Shown: one piece after another, positions 10,506-21,336 of the stretch
How positions within the stretch are numbered: position 1 is the first letter of the stretch
Layout: each line of letters starts with the position of its first letter
NCBI GenBank assembly: GCA_015179025.1
Contig: WHUX01000055.1
Location: 186,001 to 250,000, forward strand
Direction: 5' to 3'
DNA: 64,000 nucleotides
From: Terfezia claveryi
Taxonomy: Eukaryota; Ascomycota; Pezizomycetes; Pezizales; Pezizaceae
Made by a program: the position numbers and the translations under genes
The notes under the pieces: generated by a model
Databases searched by the model: none
What the model was told of the DNA's origin: nothing
The model's input: the letters and a program-made list of their open reading frames with translations, nothing else

Positions 10506-11300
10506 ATGCAACTTACGATAAGCCTGACTACTCTCCTTCTGACCCTCCCCCTCCTCACCTCCGCACACATGATGCTTGACCACCCCTCCGTCTGGGGCCG
10601 CAAATCCCAAGGCTCTAACCTTGAAACCCCTCTCAACCGCAAAACGGGGAAAAACTGGCCCCACCACGGCGCAAATAAAGACACTAGCGAAGTCATGGAG
10701 CTCAAAGCGGGACAGGACGAGAAGCTGCCCATTGTCTGCGGGGAGGCATTGGGGAAACCTAATCCGGCGAAGGTTTGCAAAGCCAAGAGTGGTAGGTTCA
10801 AGTTCAGAGAAACAGTTTCAATAACAGCGCTGATCTATTAATTAAGATATCCACATGGGTGGCGGCTGCGCCCTCTCAATTGCGTACAAAAGTGTCGGAA
10901 AACCTTCCAAGAACGACTTCATTGTCATTAGCGTGAACCACAACTGTCCTCAGCTAGGCCCTTTCACACATTCCTTCCCTATGCCAGAGAACCTCCCCGA
11001 CTGCGAGGCATGTACTTGTGCATGGACTTGGGTTCCCGATGAGAGGTCCTCTGCAGATGAGATGGTGCGTAGGGAAATATATACACCTATCAGTAGTTTA
11101 GGGGATAAGTTTACTAACGTGTAAAGTAGTATATGAATACATTCAACTGCAAAGTCACAGGAGGGAAGAAAGGAAAGATTCAAGGCGGGAAGAAACCTAT
11201 TTATTTCGGTGTGGAAGGGGGAGTGAAGGGAGGGAAGGGGGGGAGGCCAAAGTATAAGACTAAATTCAAGAATGGGGCGCAGAAGTTGACGGTGCAGTAA
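10506..11300 (+). CDS. AA11-like lytic polysaccharide monooxygenase, secreted (three exons)
   Basis: Predicted secreted copper enzyme, related to AA11 monooxygenases that oxidatively cleave chitin. Exons are 10506-10791, 10847-11064 and 11130-11300; introns have GTAGGT/AAG and GTGCGT/TAG ends and an ACTAAC branch at about 11112, giving 224 residues. A signal peptide (1-20) would be cut to leave His21 at the mature N-terminus (HMMLDHP), the first copper ligand. The second ligand is likely H98 in IHMGGGC, matching the His-Gly-Gly-Gly motif of AA11. The block from FPMPENLP to WTW and the EMYMN segment across the last junction (Y169, candidate axial tyrosine) also follow the AA11 pattern. The tail is rich in Gly and Lys. 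Fold assignment is confident; chitin as substrate is inferred, and it could instead act on the fungus's own wall. Confidence 0.85.
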
Positions 11301-13382
11301 GTAGGAGGGCATTGGGTACATGGTAACGTGGTTGTGTTGGGCATAGCCTATAATGTTATGTTGCGGGGCTTACTACTGTCTGATAGTTATATTAGAGCAG
11401 TGGCATTGGGTTTTCTACTGGAACTCTTAGGGTAATCAATTTTAATTGCTTAAATTTGAATAAGATTTTTTTCAAACCAATCGATAGGGTGCCGTATGAG
11501 CGATTGAAATTCGTATATATAATTTGGGTTCCGCAGTTAATACCTACTCAGAATGATGCCTGAATATTGTATTGTAACCATCTTCAAGCTCAGCTAAGCT
11601 TTATATCACTCTATTATTCACTACCTCCACTACCACCTCTATTACATTATATATGAGTTTCATTCTACATATTATAGCCTGTATCTAGATCTTCTCCTCT
11701 TTCGTATCAAAGCCATCCAGAAAAAACCTTTGAAGTTGAACTAAAGCATGCAAATTTTCTCCGAGACTATATACATCAACATCTATCAACTCTAGGTTAT
11801 CTACTGACAGTACTGTTAGACAAGTAGGTAAGTATATATATCTAAAAGGAAACTGTAATCTAGTATACTAACTATGCTAATGCACATCTCTTGTAATATT
11901 TACCGTATTTGGAATAAGGTACTAAATTAAGTAAATATTTTACCTATTCTCGTATTGTAAAACCAACGTCTAGCCATATACTATAGTCTCTACTTCCATG
12001 CCATAGTCTGGCTAGCTATCAAATCATGAGACTAGCTCTCGAGATCTATTGCATTCATATCCAAGAGTAGGTCAAGGTGAGAAATTTGGTCTCGGTCTCG
12101 AGATCTCGGTATATCCTTGTTAGCTACACAGCTTTCAGACCGCGTGGCGGTGTAGGTAAACCTCCAGGACCCAGTATACTAGTACTTTTATTGACATAAT
12201 GCACTATATGTCAATAGCTGTTGTGGATAGTAGCTGGATATTTACTAACTTGATGCCATGGCCATTATAAGCTCTGCATATTTACCATTCAAGTAGCTAT
12301 TTCTTTCCGTTGATTCCGAGTTTAGGTTGATAGAGTTAAGAAAAGAATTATCGGCTCAAGAAAAGACTCAGTGTAGCTTAATTACATACGCGACTTAAAT
12401 TTTTGCCTAAGGAGGTGAAGTATATAAAAGCAGGGAAGAGATTATCCTCGTTTCATATTATAAAATATATAAGAAGCTGAACTTTGAACTATACGTAGGT
12501 CCCTCTACCTAGAGTTTGATGCCCGCCAGACAAGTACTTAATATAGGACCATAAAAAGCTCATAACACTAACTAGATCCCATATCATCAACCAAAAACCT
12601 GCTGTGTATTTCTCACCTAACCCCTCCCCTGACTTATCATTCTCAAGGGATAATAGTTTAGCCTATAGACATTATAGCAAGTCTCAATACCACGTAGAGG
12701 AGGAAGAAAATAGGTTAAGTCTCTAATTTCTCCAGTTTCTCATCTGGGGGATGTCTATTATTAGGAGTACAGTACTACATATATAACAAGACGAACTCCA
12801 TTGACTCATATTCCAGAGCTATTGGGTACTTCACAGATTATTCCTTGCATTTGTGCGTTTCTTTTTTAGCCATCTCTACTGTCTAATTTCTATGAAAAGC
12901 TATTGAGATATACAACATACCGGGTGTTATTACCCAGTACTATTGCATTAGAAGTATATAGCAATGGATTAGGGAGTAGGGCCAAGCCCTATAGCGCATT
13001 ATTTATAAGTACTAGAATGCCAGGTCTAAATTTCTAACCAGACTAGCAAATTTCCTTGGCTAAGTGTCAACCGGCTAGCCCCACCGATACATGATTGGCC
13101 TCTGTATACAACAACTAGTCTGGTTGACAACAAACGTAGTCTGGTTGCATGACCCTCCTCCTGCAACAAACGGGCTAATAGGACATCTGGTCTCGGTTAC
13201 ACAGAGGAATCTAGTTACGCAAAACAATTCTAGAGCTTCTGCTACTCTCCTTTAAACATTTGCAGGCCCTGGCGTCCTGGCGACTGACCGATTCAAGGTC
13301 AACAGTCCCGCGACACCATCCACTCAATATTACCTTGTCACGACCCCTAGTATACCTGTTTATGTGTTGGCCAACTACTCGT
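11301..13382. other. AT-rich intergenic region
   Basis: No gene seen; the few open frames are short and AT-driven. It holds CCAGACTA-type motifs at about 13035-13046 and 13115-13132, and a complete insertion between direct repeats at 13128-13172. Confidence 0.6.
13128..13172. repeat. 27-bp TAGTCTGG insertion between 9-bp direct repeats
   Basis: CAACAAACG at 13128-13136 and again at 13164-13172 flanks a 27-bp segment (13137-13163). The segment starts TAGTCTGGTTGCATGACC and ends in CCTCCTG. Confidence 0.8.
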
Positions 13383-15685
13383 CTACAACACATTCGACCT
13401 CACATTCGACCTCATAAGATCACTTCTCCCGTACCAGCTCGGCAACCCCTCCCATGCCAACTCCGGAAACTCCCTCAGGACCAAATCTATAAAATCTGCT
13501 GCGACGCCTCGTCGAGAACCACTAGCTACTTCTTTCTCCTCCTGGGGAACATGGAACTTCCACAGTCCGCCCTCATCCGGTGGAATATCTCCCACATCCG
13601 CCTCACCAATTCCATAAGCATTTCTGGAGGCTATCCCCTTCTCCTTCTCCTTCTCCTTCCCCACTCCTCGCGGGAAGCTGCTTAATAGGAGAAAAATACG
13701 TTCTTCGATTCTCCTGAGCCAGAAAGCCAACTCCTGAGGGCCCCAGCGCCGACGAAATTCTTCTAACCCACAAAATGCATCCCAGAACGCATCCCTTTGT
13801 AGGGTCTTGCCTAGACTAGCAACTTCTTCTTCCTTCTCTTTGTTTTCCGCCTCCTCCTGGTCCTCCAAGCTCTCGTTCCAGTCTCCAATCTCACCAACAT
13901 CATCATTCTCTTTTCTATCCACATCAACCCCACCGAGACCTCTCTCTGCCCTCCTTCTTACCCTCTGTATATACTCGATTGTGTACTCCCTCTTGCTCAA
14001 CCTCTCTAGAACATATGCCCATAAGCCCCTAACCACTAGCCCATGAGCTAGTCGTCCCTTCGGGTCAATTAGTTCCAAAGGACCCAACGGGCCCATTGGT
14101 TTCTTCCCTTCAGCACGCACATGTTCAGCAGCCATTGCGTCCCACCACAACAAGTCGGCCGAGAGCTGGAATGAGTTGACATGTAGCATTAGGGATCCAT
14201 ATGCTGCGACCTTGCGGGCAGGGGGCAACTGAGCAATTTCTGGCGCCCCAGGTGCAGGAGGAGGCCCAATAGGGAAACAGGGCGCCGGGCCAATCCCAAA
14301 ACGCCAGAAAGAGCGTTCCAAAAGGGTCGGGTCTGGGAATGGGTGAAATTCATCCACCGCTAAGGGCTCTCGTCTTCCCTTATAACAGTCTACGTTCCGA
14401 TCTGGTTCAGCATCATGATTTATTCCGGTAGGCAGATCAATATCGTGCTTGCTACATACTTCCCAAGCCATTGCTCGTGCCTCCTTAAAGCTCCTCACGA
14501 CACTGTCCGGCTGTTGGAAACAAATATGCCTCCAATTATCGAGGTCCATTGGATCTAAATGCATAAACATCCTCACCTCCAGCCACGGGTGTCTTGGTAT
14601 CGAAGGGGGAACACCTTCAACGGTACCATCGAGAGCCAGGCCAGGGCGGATTACGCGAGGTTCATGCTTGGATTTCCGGGGTGCATGTGGAGAATGCAGC
14701 GAATATCTGAGAAGGTGTGTGGAAACAGATAACAGAAGGTTGTCCAGTCGAGATTGCTAAGGTCAGGTTTTAGAGTCACGCCAGGGTTTGAAGACTGGGT
14801 CCCCTCTCGAGCTGCCGTGACATGGCCATGCTCATCCAGGGCCTCGACATCTTCGGAGTTTGAGGTGTCTCGGTTAGGGCTTCTATTGTCGACGTCCTGG
14901 ATTAAATGTGCCCGACATAGCCCTAGTAACCACATTACAAGGTCCCCCCACGCCGTTCCCCCCCACGTCGATCCCCTCCACGCCCACGGGCCCCTGAGCT
15001 CACTTCCTCCGGGCGTAAAAACACACTCACAATCCCCGTCCCAAGTACAACTTCCTTTTCTTGAATCATGCCACAAGAGTTCACCCGTATTATCGGTCCC
15101 GCCCGTCACCCACTCCCCCGCCTGCCTTCCCTTTGCTAAATCCTTCAGCCAGGGGAACCGGCTCTCAAACGCAGCGGCTGATGCCTCAATCACTTTCTCC
15201 TCCGAGTCTGCCGTTTGATCCCTTGTCTCCCTCCAGACCCACCCTTTCTTACTCTGCGCCACTGTCTTTGTCAACTCCCACATTCGCTTCCGCTTCAGCC
15301 AAAAGTCAAGAACCTCGCTTATGTCGTCCTGACCACCCTTCTCCGAGTGAATTTGAATTTTCCGCTGGAGATCTGCTCGGCCTAGAAGCAGGAGTTTCGT
15401 GTTGTGGAGGAAAAGTTCGTGGACGCGGCGAACAATGAGGAACCAGAAGAATTGCATTCGTAGAGTGGCTATTTTATATGGTTCTGCCTGGAAGGGGGGC
15501 AGGTCGGGCCCTAGGGGCTGGACTATCAGGCGTCTCTCACTAGTTGAGGCGGATGAAGAGGCCTGGGATGGTTCGGAAGCTGGAGGTGGGTTAGTAGCTG
15601 GCACGGAAGAAATCACAGCATCGGTGATATCTCTGGAGTGCTGTGGATGACATGCTGCTGCCTGTGGTGTCAACCAAATCAGCAT
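13383..15685 (-). CDS. Unrecognised fungal protein, two exons
   Basis: I do not recognise this protein. The best model joins 15685-14780 to 14666-13383: a GTGACT donor at 14779 and an AAG acceptor at 14667 keep the frame and give 729 residues. The acceptor is weak, so the junction is uncertain. The two halves are in different frames and each is long and well composed, so a shift or intron must lie between about 14780 and 14650. Visible features are a Pro/Ser-rich N-terminus, Trp-rich segments throughout, a hydrophobic GDLVMWLLGL stretch, an acidic Glu-rich region and a Lys-Glu repeat encoded by a CTT/CTC microsatellite near 13636-13661. The C-terminus carries a small tandem duplication (RSNVRSNV). 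The real start may be a downstream Met. Confidence 0.7.
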
Positions 15686-17492
15686 CCTCTTAACGTGTTG
15701 GGGTGGTGGTAGGCCCTACATCCCCCCCTGGTGTCATCGCTAGTACTTGCTACTGCCGCAGTGGGTTGCTGTAGCGATGGCGGCAATTCAGGAGGCATTG
15801 TATGCACCGTCATTGTTTCCATGTGGTTGCGATCAATTTGATAATTGGGCCCTAATCGAGTATAACGTTGAGGTATTCAATATCAATGTAAAAGAGGTGA
15901 GTATATTTCAAATTCTCCCATCTCCAATTTAAATCTCAATAAAGCAGAAGGTGGGGCTTGGCAGGAGGTGAGCAGCTACAGGGGTGTTTCGACAGGGGTG
16001 GGACCAGATCTAAAGATAGGTATAGCGGTGATATTGTCTACCGGTAAGAAGTGGATAGTCGGAGAATTACGTTTTGTTTTTAGATGTAAGATATAAATTA
16101 CTCGTACACGACTCGAATGCTTCAAGGCGAGGCAAAAGTTAAATGTCAGCCAGCACCATAACAGCTGCCTCATCTACGCCAGGCGGCGTATTTTTTTCTA
16201 AAATCAACGGTAAATCTACATAGATTGAAGCGTTGAATCCCAGGGGTGATGCGTATAGGCTCTCCCGGTACATTTCAAATTTCCTCACGGAATATACCTA
16301 AACTCCAATTGGAAACTATTTCGATTATGCTATTGCTGTATACAGCAATAATCAACTATTGTCTTGATGGATATGAGTGCAATTGTCTGTGGGTGCGACG
16401 ACGGCCACAAACTCACAATACTGAGAATACGATATATTAGGTATAATTGTGATGATCTATATAGAGCAAGAGTATAATCTGGTTGTTTTAAACAAGCTAT
16501 CTTATACGGATAGTACGTTTTGTTTATTTTACACTGAGAAAAGTACTAATCTGATATTTCGGAACAATCTCATGAGTCTTACTCATAATGGTTTATAATA
16601 GCTAGGAGATGCTCTTATGCGAAGTTTGAGAGTCTGTATGGTAAACAGGAATATTGTTTTGGAACATATAAAGCTGTCTACTAAGAATTGTAGGTGTTGT
16701 GCAAGCACCTCATCCACAACCTGCCATTGTATAACCTTTCTCACACACCTAAGGTCTATGGACTTCTCATATGTATTCAGCCTTTCGGGGCTATTTATAA
16801 ATTATTTTCCAATTATTGGCATATCCCTATAAAATATGCTACGAGGGGTACGCATCTCCTGCGACTTGCTGCAGGAATAAATCATATATCTAGACAGTGC
16901 ACCAATATAAACACACCAGAAAAGGAAGCTCCCGGAAGCAATTACAGAGTCGTTAGAAAGATCGGGACTTTCATCATAAGTGATGAAAGAACTACTAACA
17001 AGTTAATCACAAGCCAATCACCTGTCTTCCCAGTGTTGGGGATAGAAGGAAGAGATTATCTTCATTATTTTCTTTTGTTCTTTTTGTAATTCTGTTATTC
17101 ATATTTAACTAATGATATGTGGGGCGCATACTATGCTAGGCGGTTCCCCGCCCGTATCTACGTACAAGACCAGATACTCCCCAAAAAGAAAGAAAGAACA
17201 CGATAGAAAAAACCCCAATCAACCCACACGCAGCTAGTGAGGCAAAAGCTCTATCAAAGTCCGCAAGGCAGATAGAAAATTTGCGCGGGAGAAACGTTAG
17301 GTAACCACTTCTCAAAAATCACATGGCAACGTACTCAGTGTATAGTCGCCCTCCCAAATACACACACCGCATCCATATCCCACGTGCACAGCGGACAAGA
17401 CTCTGAAGTAATCGACCTGGCAGTTGAAATGGGCGTTGCTTGTTGTATCTCACCCTGTATTTTACCCCAAGTTCAACACTCATTAGAAGCAA
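15686..17492. other. Intergenic region
   Basis: No gene is supported. Open frames of up to 131 codons (16694-17089) have no recognisable motif and no splice-linked neighbours. Mostly AT-rich. Confidence 0.5.
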
Positions 17493-19954
17493 TCAGCTGT
17501 CCCTCGAAAGCGCATCCAGGCGCCCTTGCACCCTCTTCAATACACTATTCTGAGCCGAGAGGTAAACACTATAGTGCCTGTGAAAGTTGAAGCCTGTAGT
17601 GACCGGATCTTCTCCTGTAATGCGAATTGCTTCGTCCATGAAATCCCGCCACCACCGTTCACGTCGTAAAGCTGCCTCGTGGCCCCCTGCGGCAGGCTCA
17701 TTTTGTGGGATGAGGAGCCTCCTCGTGACAGTCTCACAGGAGAACATAATATGAAGGGTTGTCACGAGGCACTCATCAACTGCACGCACAATCAAACATG
17801 ATTAACATTGATCGATGTAACAACTGCAGAACATCTGCAGCGCCATTGGTGCGGGGAGAGGATCAGACTCACTAGATGCGCAAATATTGCTATTATTCCA
17901 TGTGTTGCAGAGCTCAGCCGCGCCAAGGCCCATGGAAAGGACCGATAGGGCGAGGCCAACTGCTCCAATTACTCCCACCACAGTTTTCGCTGGTATCAGA
18001 CTGCGAATACCACTTTGAACACCCTTTTGAGCAGTGCACACGATGGTCGGGGCGCCTAATCCGATGCCAACCGCTCCTATTAGGTATCCGGTCTGGAACT
18101 GGCTCCATATCGCTTTGTTACAAAGAATTGCCGCCCTACATGCATGTAGAAGTTCATGTGATGTAAAGTAGAGCTTCTTCGCCCGATCCCTCAATTGCTC
18201 ATCCGGTGTTTCAGCTAGTAGAACATACATATCAGCTTTGAGAATTTATGAGATATAAGATGCCACATGTCATAGTTACATGACGCCATTGGGGGAACCA
18301 ACTCCAATCGGTTTCCTCAGCCAGGGCCTTAATTGTGGTTGTGACGTTTTCGAGTTGCCGCGATGCTTGTCTCACATCATTTCTCCAATTTGCTTTGGCT
18401 TGTGCAGAGGGAGGCTGGGTCATATGTTTCCATTCCTATTTACAAGAACTGTCAGTGCATGAGTTGTATATATACGTCAGGTGACTAACGGCAAGCTTAA
18501 AAAATAGACTCTGAGCTGCCTGCAGCACACTTTGTAGTACTGGTGGTTGAAGAGATGTGAAGAGAACACCCTTCCAATTCAGGGAACCTGTCCGTGAATG
18601 TGATAGTCGCAAGATCTGAGCCAATAACAGCAGATTTGAGGTAACCCTACCGATATTATTAACGTTAACAGATTTCTGATCATCTTCACGGAAGTTTCTT
18701 CAATTCGAGTATACGTACCACTCACAGAGGCCCACCAAATTCGATGCGAGGGATGTAGCCCGGGCTGTCAGGGAACTCAAAACTTTCTGACCATCACTGA
18801 TTATTTGGGAGAAAAACGCTGCATCCCAGCATATCGAGAACTCCGTATTCTGGACTGGTTCCAAGCCAAATATATCAAGTGTGGAGAGGTAGTATGAGCA
18901 TGTTCTGTCCTCTCGAGCTTCAACCGAGTGGATCTTCTCGCAAAACCTAAGATTGGCAATACGGGAAGATCCACCACCGGAAGATCCACCACCGGCATCC
19001 GGTCGAAGCTGAAGTCGCACCTGTAGTTTTGCCGTATGGCACAATTAGCTCATGCATATCCTTAATTGATTCTTCTCCAAAAAAAATCCGTACTCGCAGT
19101 CGACCTTGAGATCATAGCGAGGAACAACAACTGAGTTAGCACGCAACTTCGAGCTTAATAAGCTTGAAGCTGTTCATAATTGCCAGTCTGTGCCTAAGAT
19201 GCTTGATACCACAGACTTCCAGGAGAATATGACCTTTTCAGAAAGCCTTACCTTTACCTCCTTAACTGCTTGATCTTGCCTAATTGGCTCATGGCCTGCA
19301 TAGATAAGGGGAGAACTCTCCCTTAATTCTCCGTCTTGCAAGTTAATGAGGTCAGCTCCCAAGTTAAAAAGGGTATCTAAGAAATCATTGATCAAGGTCT
19401 CAACTCCACAACGTCTCAACGCTCGAAGTAACGGTTCGGCTGGATGTTTAACAATAAAGTCAAACTCTGGTTGATGTACTTCCTATAATCTTGTCAAATT
19501 CACCCTTCACCAGAATAGAGTCATAATTAAAAGGACACGTACCTCTGGAGGAACGAAAGGAGGACAATTGTCATGTGTCTCCACAGTGGTAGAGCATTTA
19601 TCTGTTTGCTATTGTCACCGGGTACTGTTAAATTCGCCACCACTATTAGAGTTAGGGCCAAAAGTACACATACCGGGAGAACAACGACCATTTCCAATGG
19701 AAGATGATCACCATTTTTCTCCGTTTTGGTAGAGCATTTCTTATCCCCAACTACGCCAATTGACAGCCTCGTCTGATTCGTTCTCTTTACAGGGTATTGT
19801 CAAATTCAACCTCCATAAGAATAGAGTTGTAGACCAAAAAATCACATACCCAGCGAAAGAAGTCTACTTGAAGAGGAGGACAACCACCATTCTTGTGACT
19901 TATGCTAGAACATTTGTTATCCTGAAGTTCATCAATATACTGGAGCAGGAGCAT
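17493..19954 (-). CDS. Unrecognised multi-exon membrane protein with duplicated N-terminal exons
   Basis: Function unknown. I assembled it from frame-compatible exons: 19954-19850 (ATG), 19772-19674, 19608-19543, 19482-19252, then a poorly resolved part (about 19120-18717), then 18646-18490, 18435-18280, 18235-17873 and 17779-17493 (stop). Donors are GTATGT, GTATGT, GTACGT, GTAAGG and GTGAGT. The first three exons are all phase 0 and repeat a similar Cys-Ser unit with a following Pro or Cys-Pro. Exon 4 is an ordinary globular-looking segment. Two Gly/Ala-rich hydrophobic segments in 18235-17873 (GYLIGAVGIGLGA and GVIGAVGLALSVLSM) look like membrane helices. A Trp/Arg-rich segment (RRERWWRDF) begins the C-terminal part. 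The junction near 18280/18235 is out of phase in the simple model, so a short intron or a defect is possible. It is divergent to the membrane-protein gene at 20466. Confidence 0.65.
19543..19954 (-). repeat. Tandemly duplicated exon-intron units (three copies)
   Basis: Three consecutive exons share a core at the protein level (DNKCS, DKKCST, TDKCST), and the introns after them also match. Each begins GTAYGTG, has a T-tract, then a variant of ACTCTATTCT, then GTGAA or GTTGAATTTGACA. Units start at about 19920, 19745 and 19603. Conservation of both exon and intron shows DNA-level tandem duplication. Confidence 0.75.
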
Positions 19955-20465
19955 GGTGAACGACAGCTCGTGCGCAGTTGAAGGGCGAGCTATTGCGTAA
20001 ATAGTGTTGGGTATGGGAAGGGATAGCGAGAGTCGTTGTGGGCGTGGATATCCTGTTGGCTATTATATAATAGTAAACGGCAGCTGACATTCAATCAAGA
20101 GTGAGGGCACCAGTAATGTGTTCACTCGCACGAAGATAACAGAGCCGCCCTTCAGCTGCTAAAGCTGAGGATAAATAATCAGGAAATGCCGCCGATGCAT
20201 ATCACTTCGGAACCAATAGAAATATACTGTCATAACACCCAATATATCCCACATTACGCATCACGAGTGATTGTAAGGACATCAATTACAAACAACGCTG
20301 CCTAATTCGCTCCAATATTCTTGGCAGACAGCGACGTGGCGGCCGCTTGCCTAAAACAAAAATAAACCCAGCTTACTTTAGAACCTGAGAATATTGTTCT
20401 GACGGCGATACTTATCGGAATGACAGTCAAGAAGTAACTGCAGTACAAACTTGAAGTCACCCTAA
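19955..20465. other. Divergent promoter region between two membrane-protein genes
   Basis: About 510 bp between the ATG codons of two outward-facing genes. A shared promoter is possible; I see no clear TATA box or repeat that proves it. Confidence 0.5.
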
Positions 20466-21336
20466 ATGGATCACGCAAAAAACGTAGATGTCCCTTTCTC
20501 CCAAGAGAAGGAAAAGCTTGGACACGATGACAACGACTCGGCTCCAGATCGCTATTGGGTGGAGCCAACACCGGGATCTCTGCGATATACCCTTCAGCTT
20601 CGGGTGGAGCACTATATTGAACTTCAAAGGGCCGAAATGGACCAAGGTATGTAGAGATGTCTGCACCACAGCACTCAGCACCGACATTGCTTGTTTCATG
20701 GGCGTTACGTATGGTGAACAGCAGGCTTCGTGCTTGCTGATATATATACCGCTTCTGACGATTTTTCTTTAGCACCTATCGACGATGTGAAAAAGAGAGC
20801 CGCACGCAATTTGCTTCTTCAAGATATCGACGCCGTCCAACGCAGGATAGACCATCCACGACGACCCATCTGGAAATACATAATCGGCCTCTTAGTGTAG
20901 GTCCATGATCGATAAGAAAAAACCGTCCTAATAAATAATTCACTGATCATACCATATTTCCCGGTGCAGTGCAGGTGCGCTTGGGCAATTACAGGCCCGC
21001 ATGAATAGAATCGACGAAGTTTTGTCCTCATTTGTGACAACAATCTCCTGGAATCCCACTATTCTGGTTAACACAACAACCTCGGCAACAACCATGGCCA
21101 CAAAGTCCCCAGGTACTATACCACGTAGTGTCGTTCTTCCATGGGCAGCCTGGACAATACTCACCATATTCATTGTGCGATCTGAATTCCGCCAGTGGGT
21201 GACCCGAACGATTTCTTCTTCCCTGAAAACCCTTCAACACGCAGCAATGCTGGGAAATCCGGTACCGCCCTCGGAGCTAGGGAAAATAGAGCGAAGGTGG
21301 CTCTGGTCGTTCCTTCTATGGAAGACTGAGCATTAG
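20466..21336 (+). CDS. Small membrane protein of unknown function (three exons)
   Basis: Not recognised. Exons 20466-20646, 20773-20896 and 20970-21336 are joined by GTATGT/TTTAG and GTAGGT/GCAG introns with matching phases and give 223 residues. The N-terminal 80 residues are charged and probably helical. A first hydrophobic segment (WKYIIGLLVAGALGQLQ) follows at about 95-111. A short segment rich in Thr and Ser then leads to a second hydrophobic helix (VVLPWAAWTILTIFIV), with a basic C-terminal tail. Two membrane helices with a short lumenal loop would fit. Its divergent neighbour also encodes a membrane protein, so joint action is conceivable but unproven. Confidence 0.7.

Noticed and set aside
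16694..17089. 131-codon frame starting MLCKHLIHN
   Set aside because: No motif, no splice-linked neighbours, and AT-rich composition. It could be a lineage-specific gene but I cannot support it.
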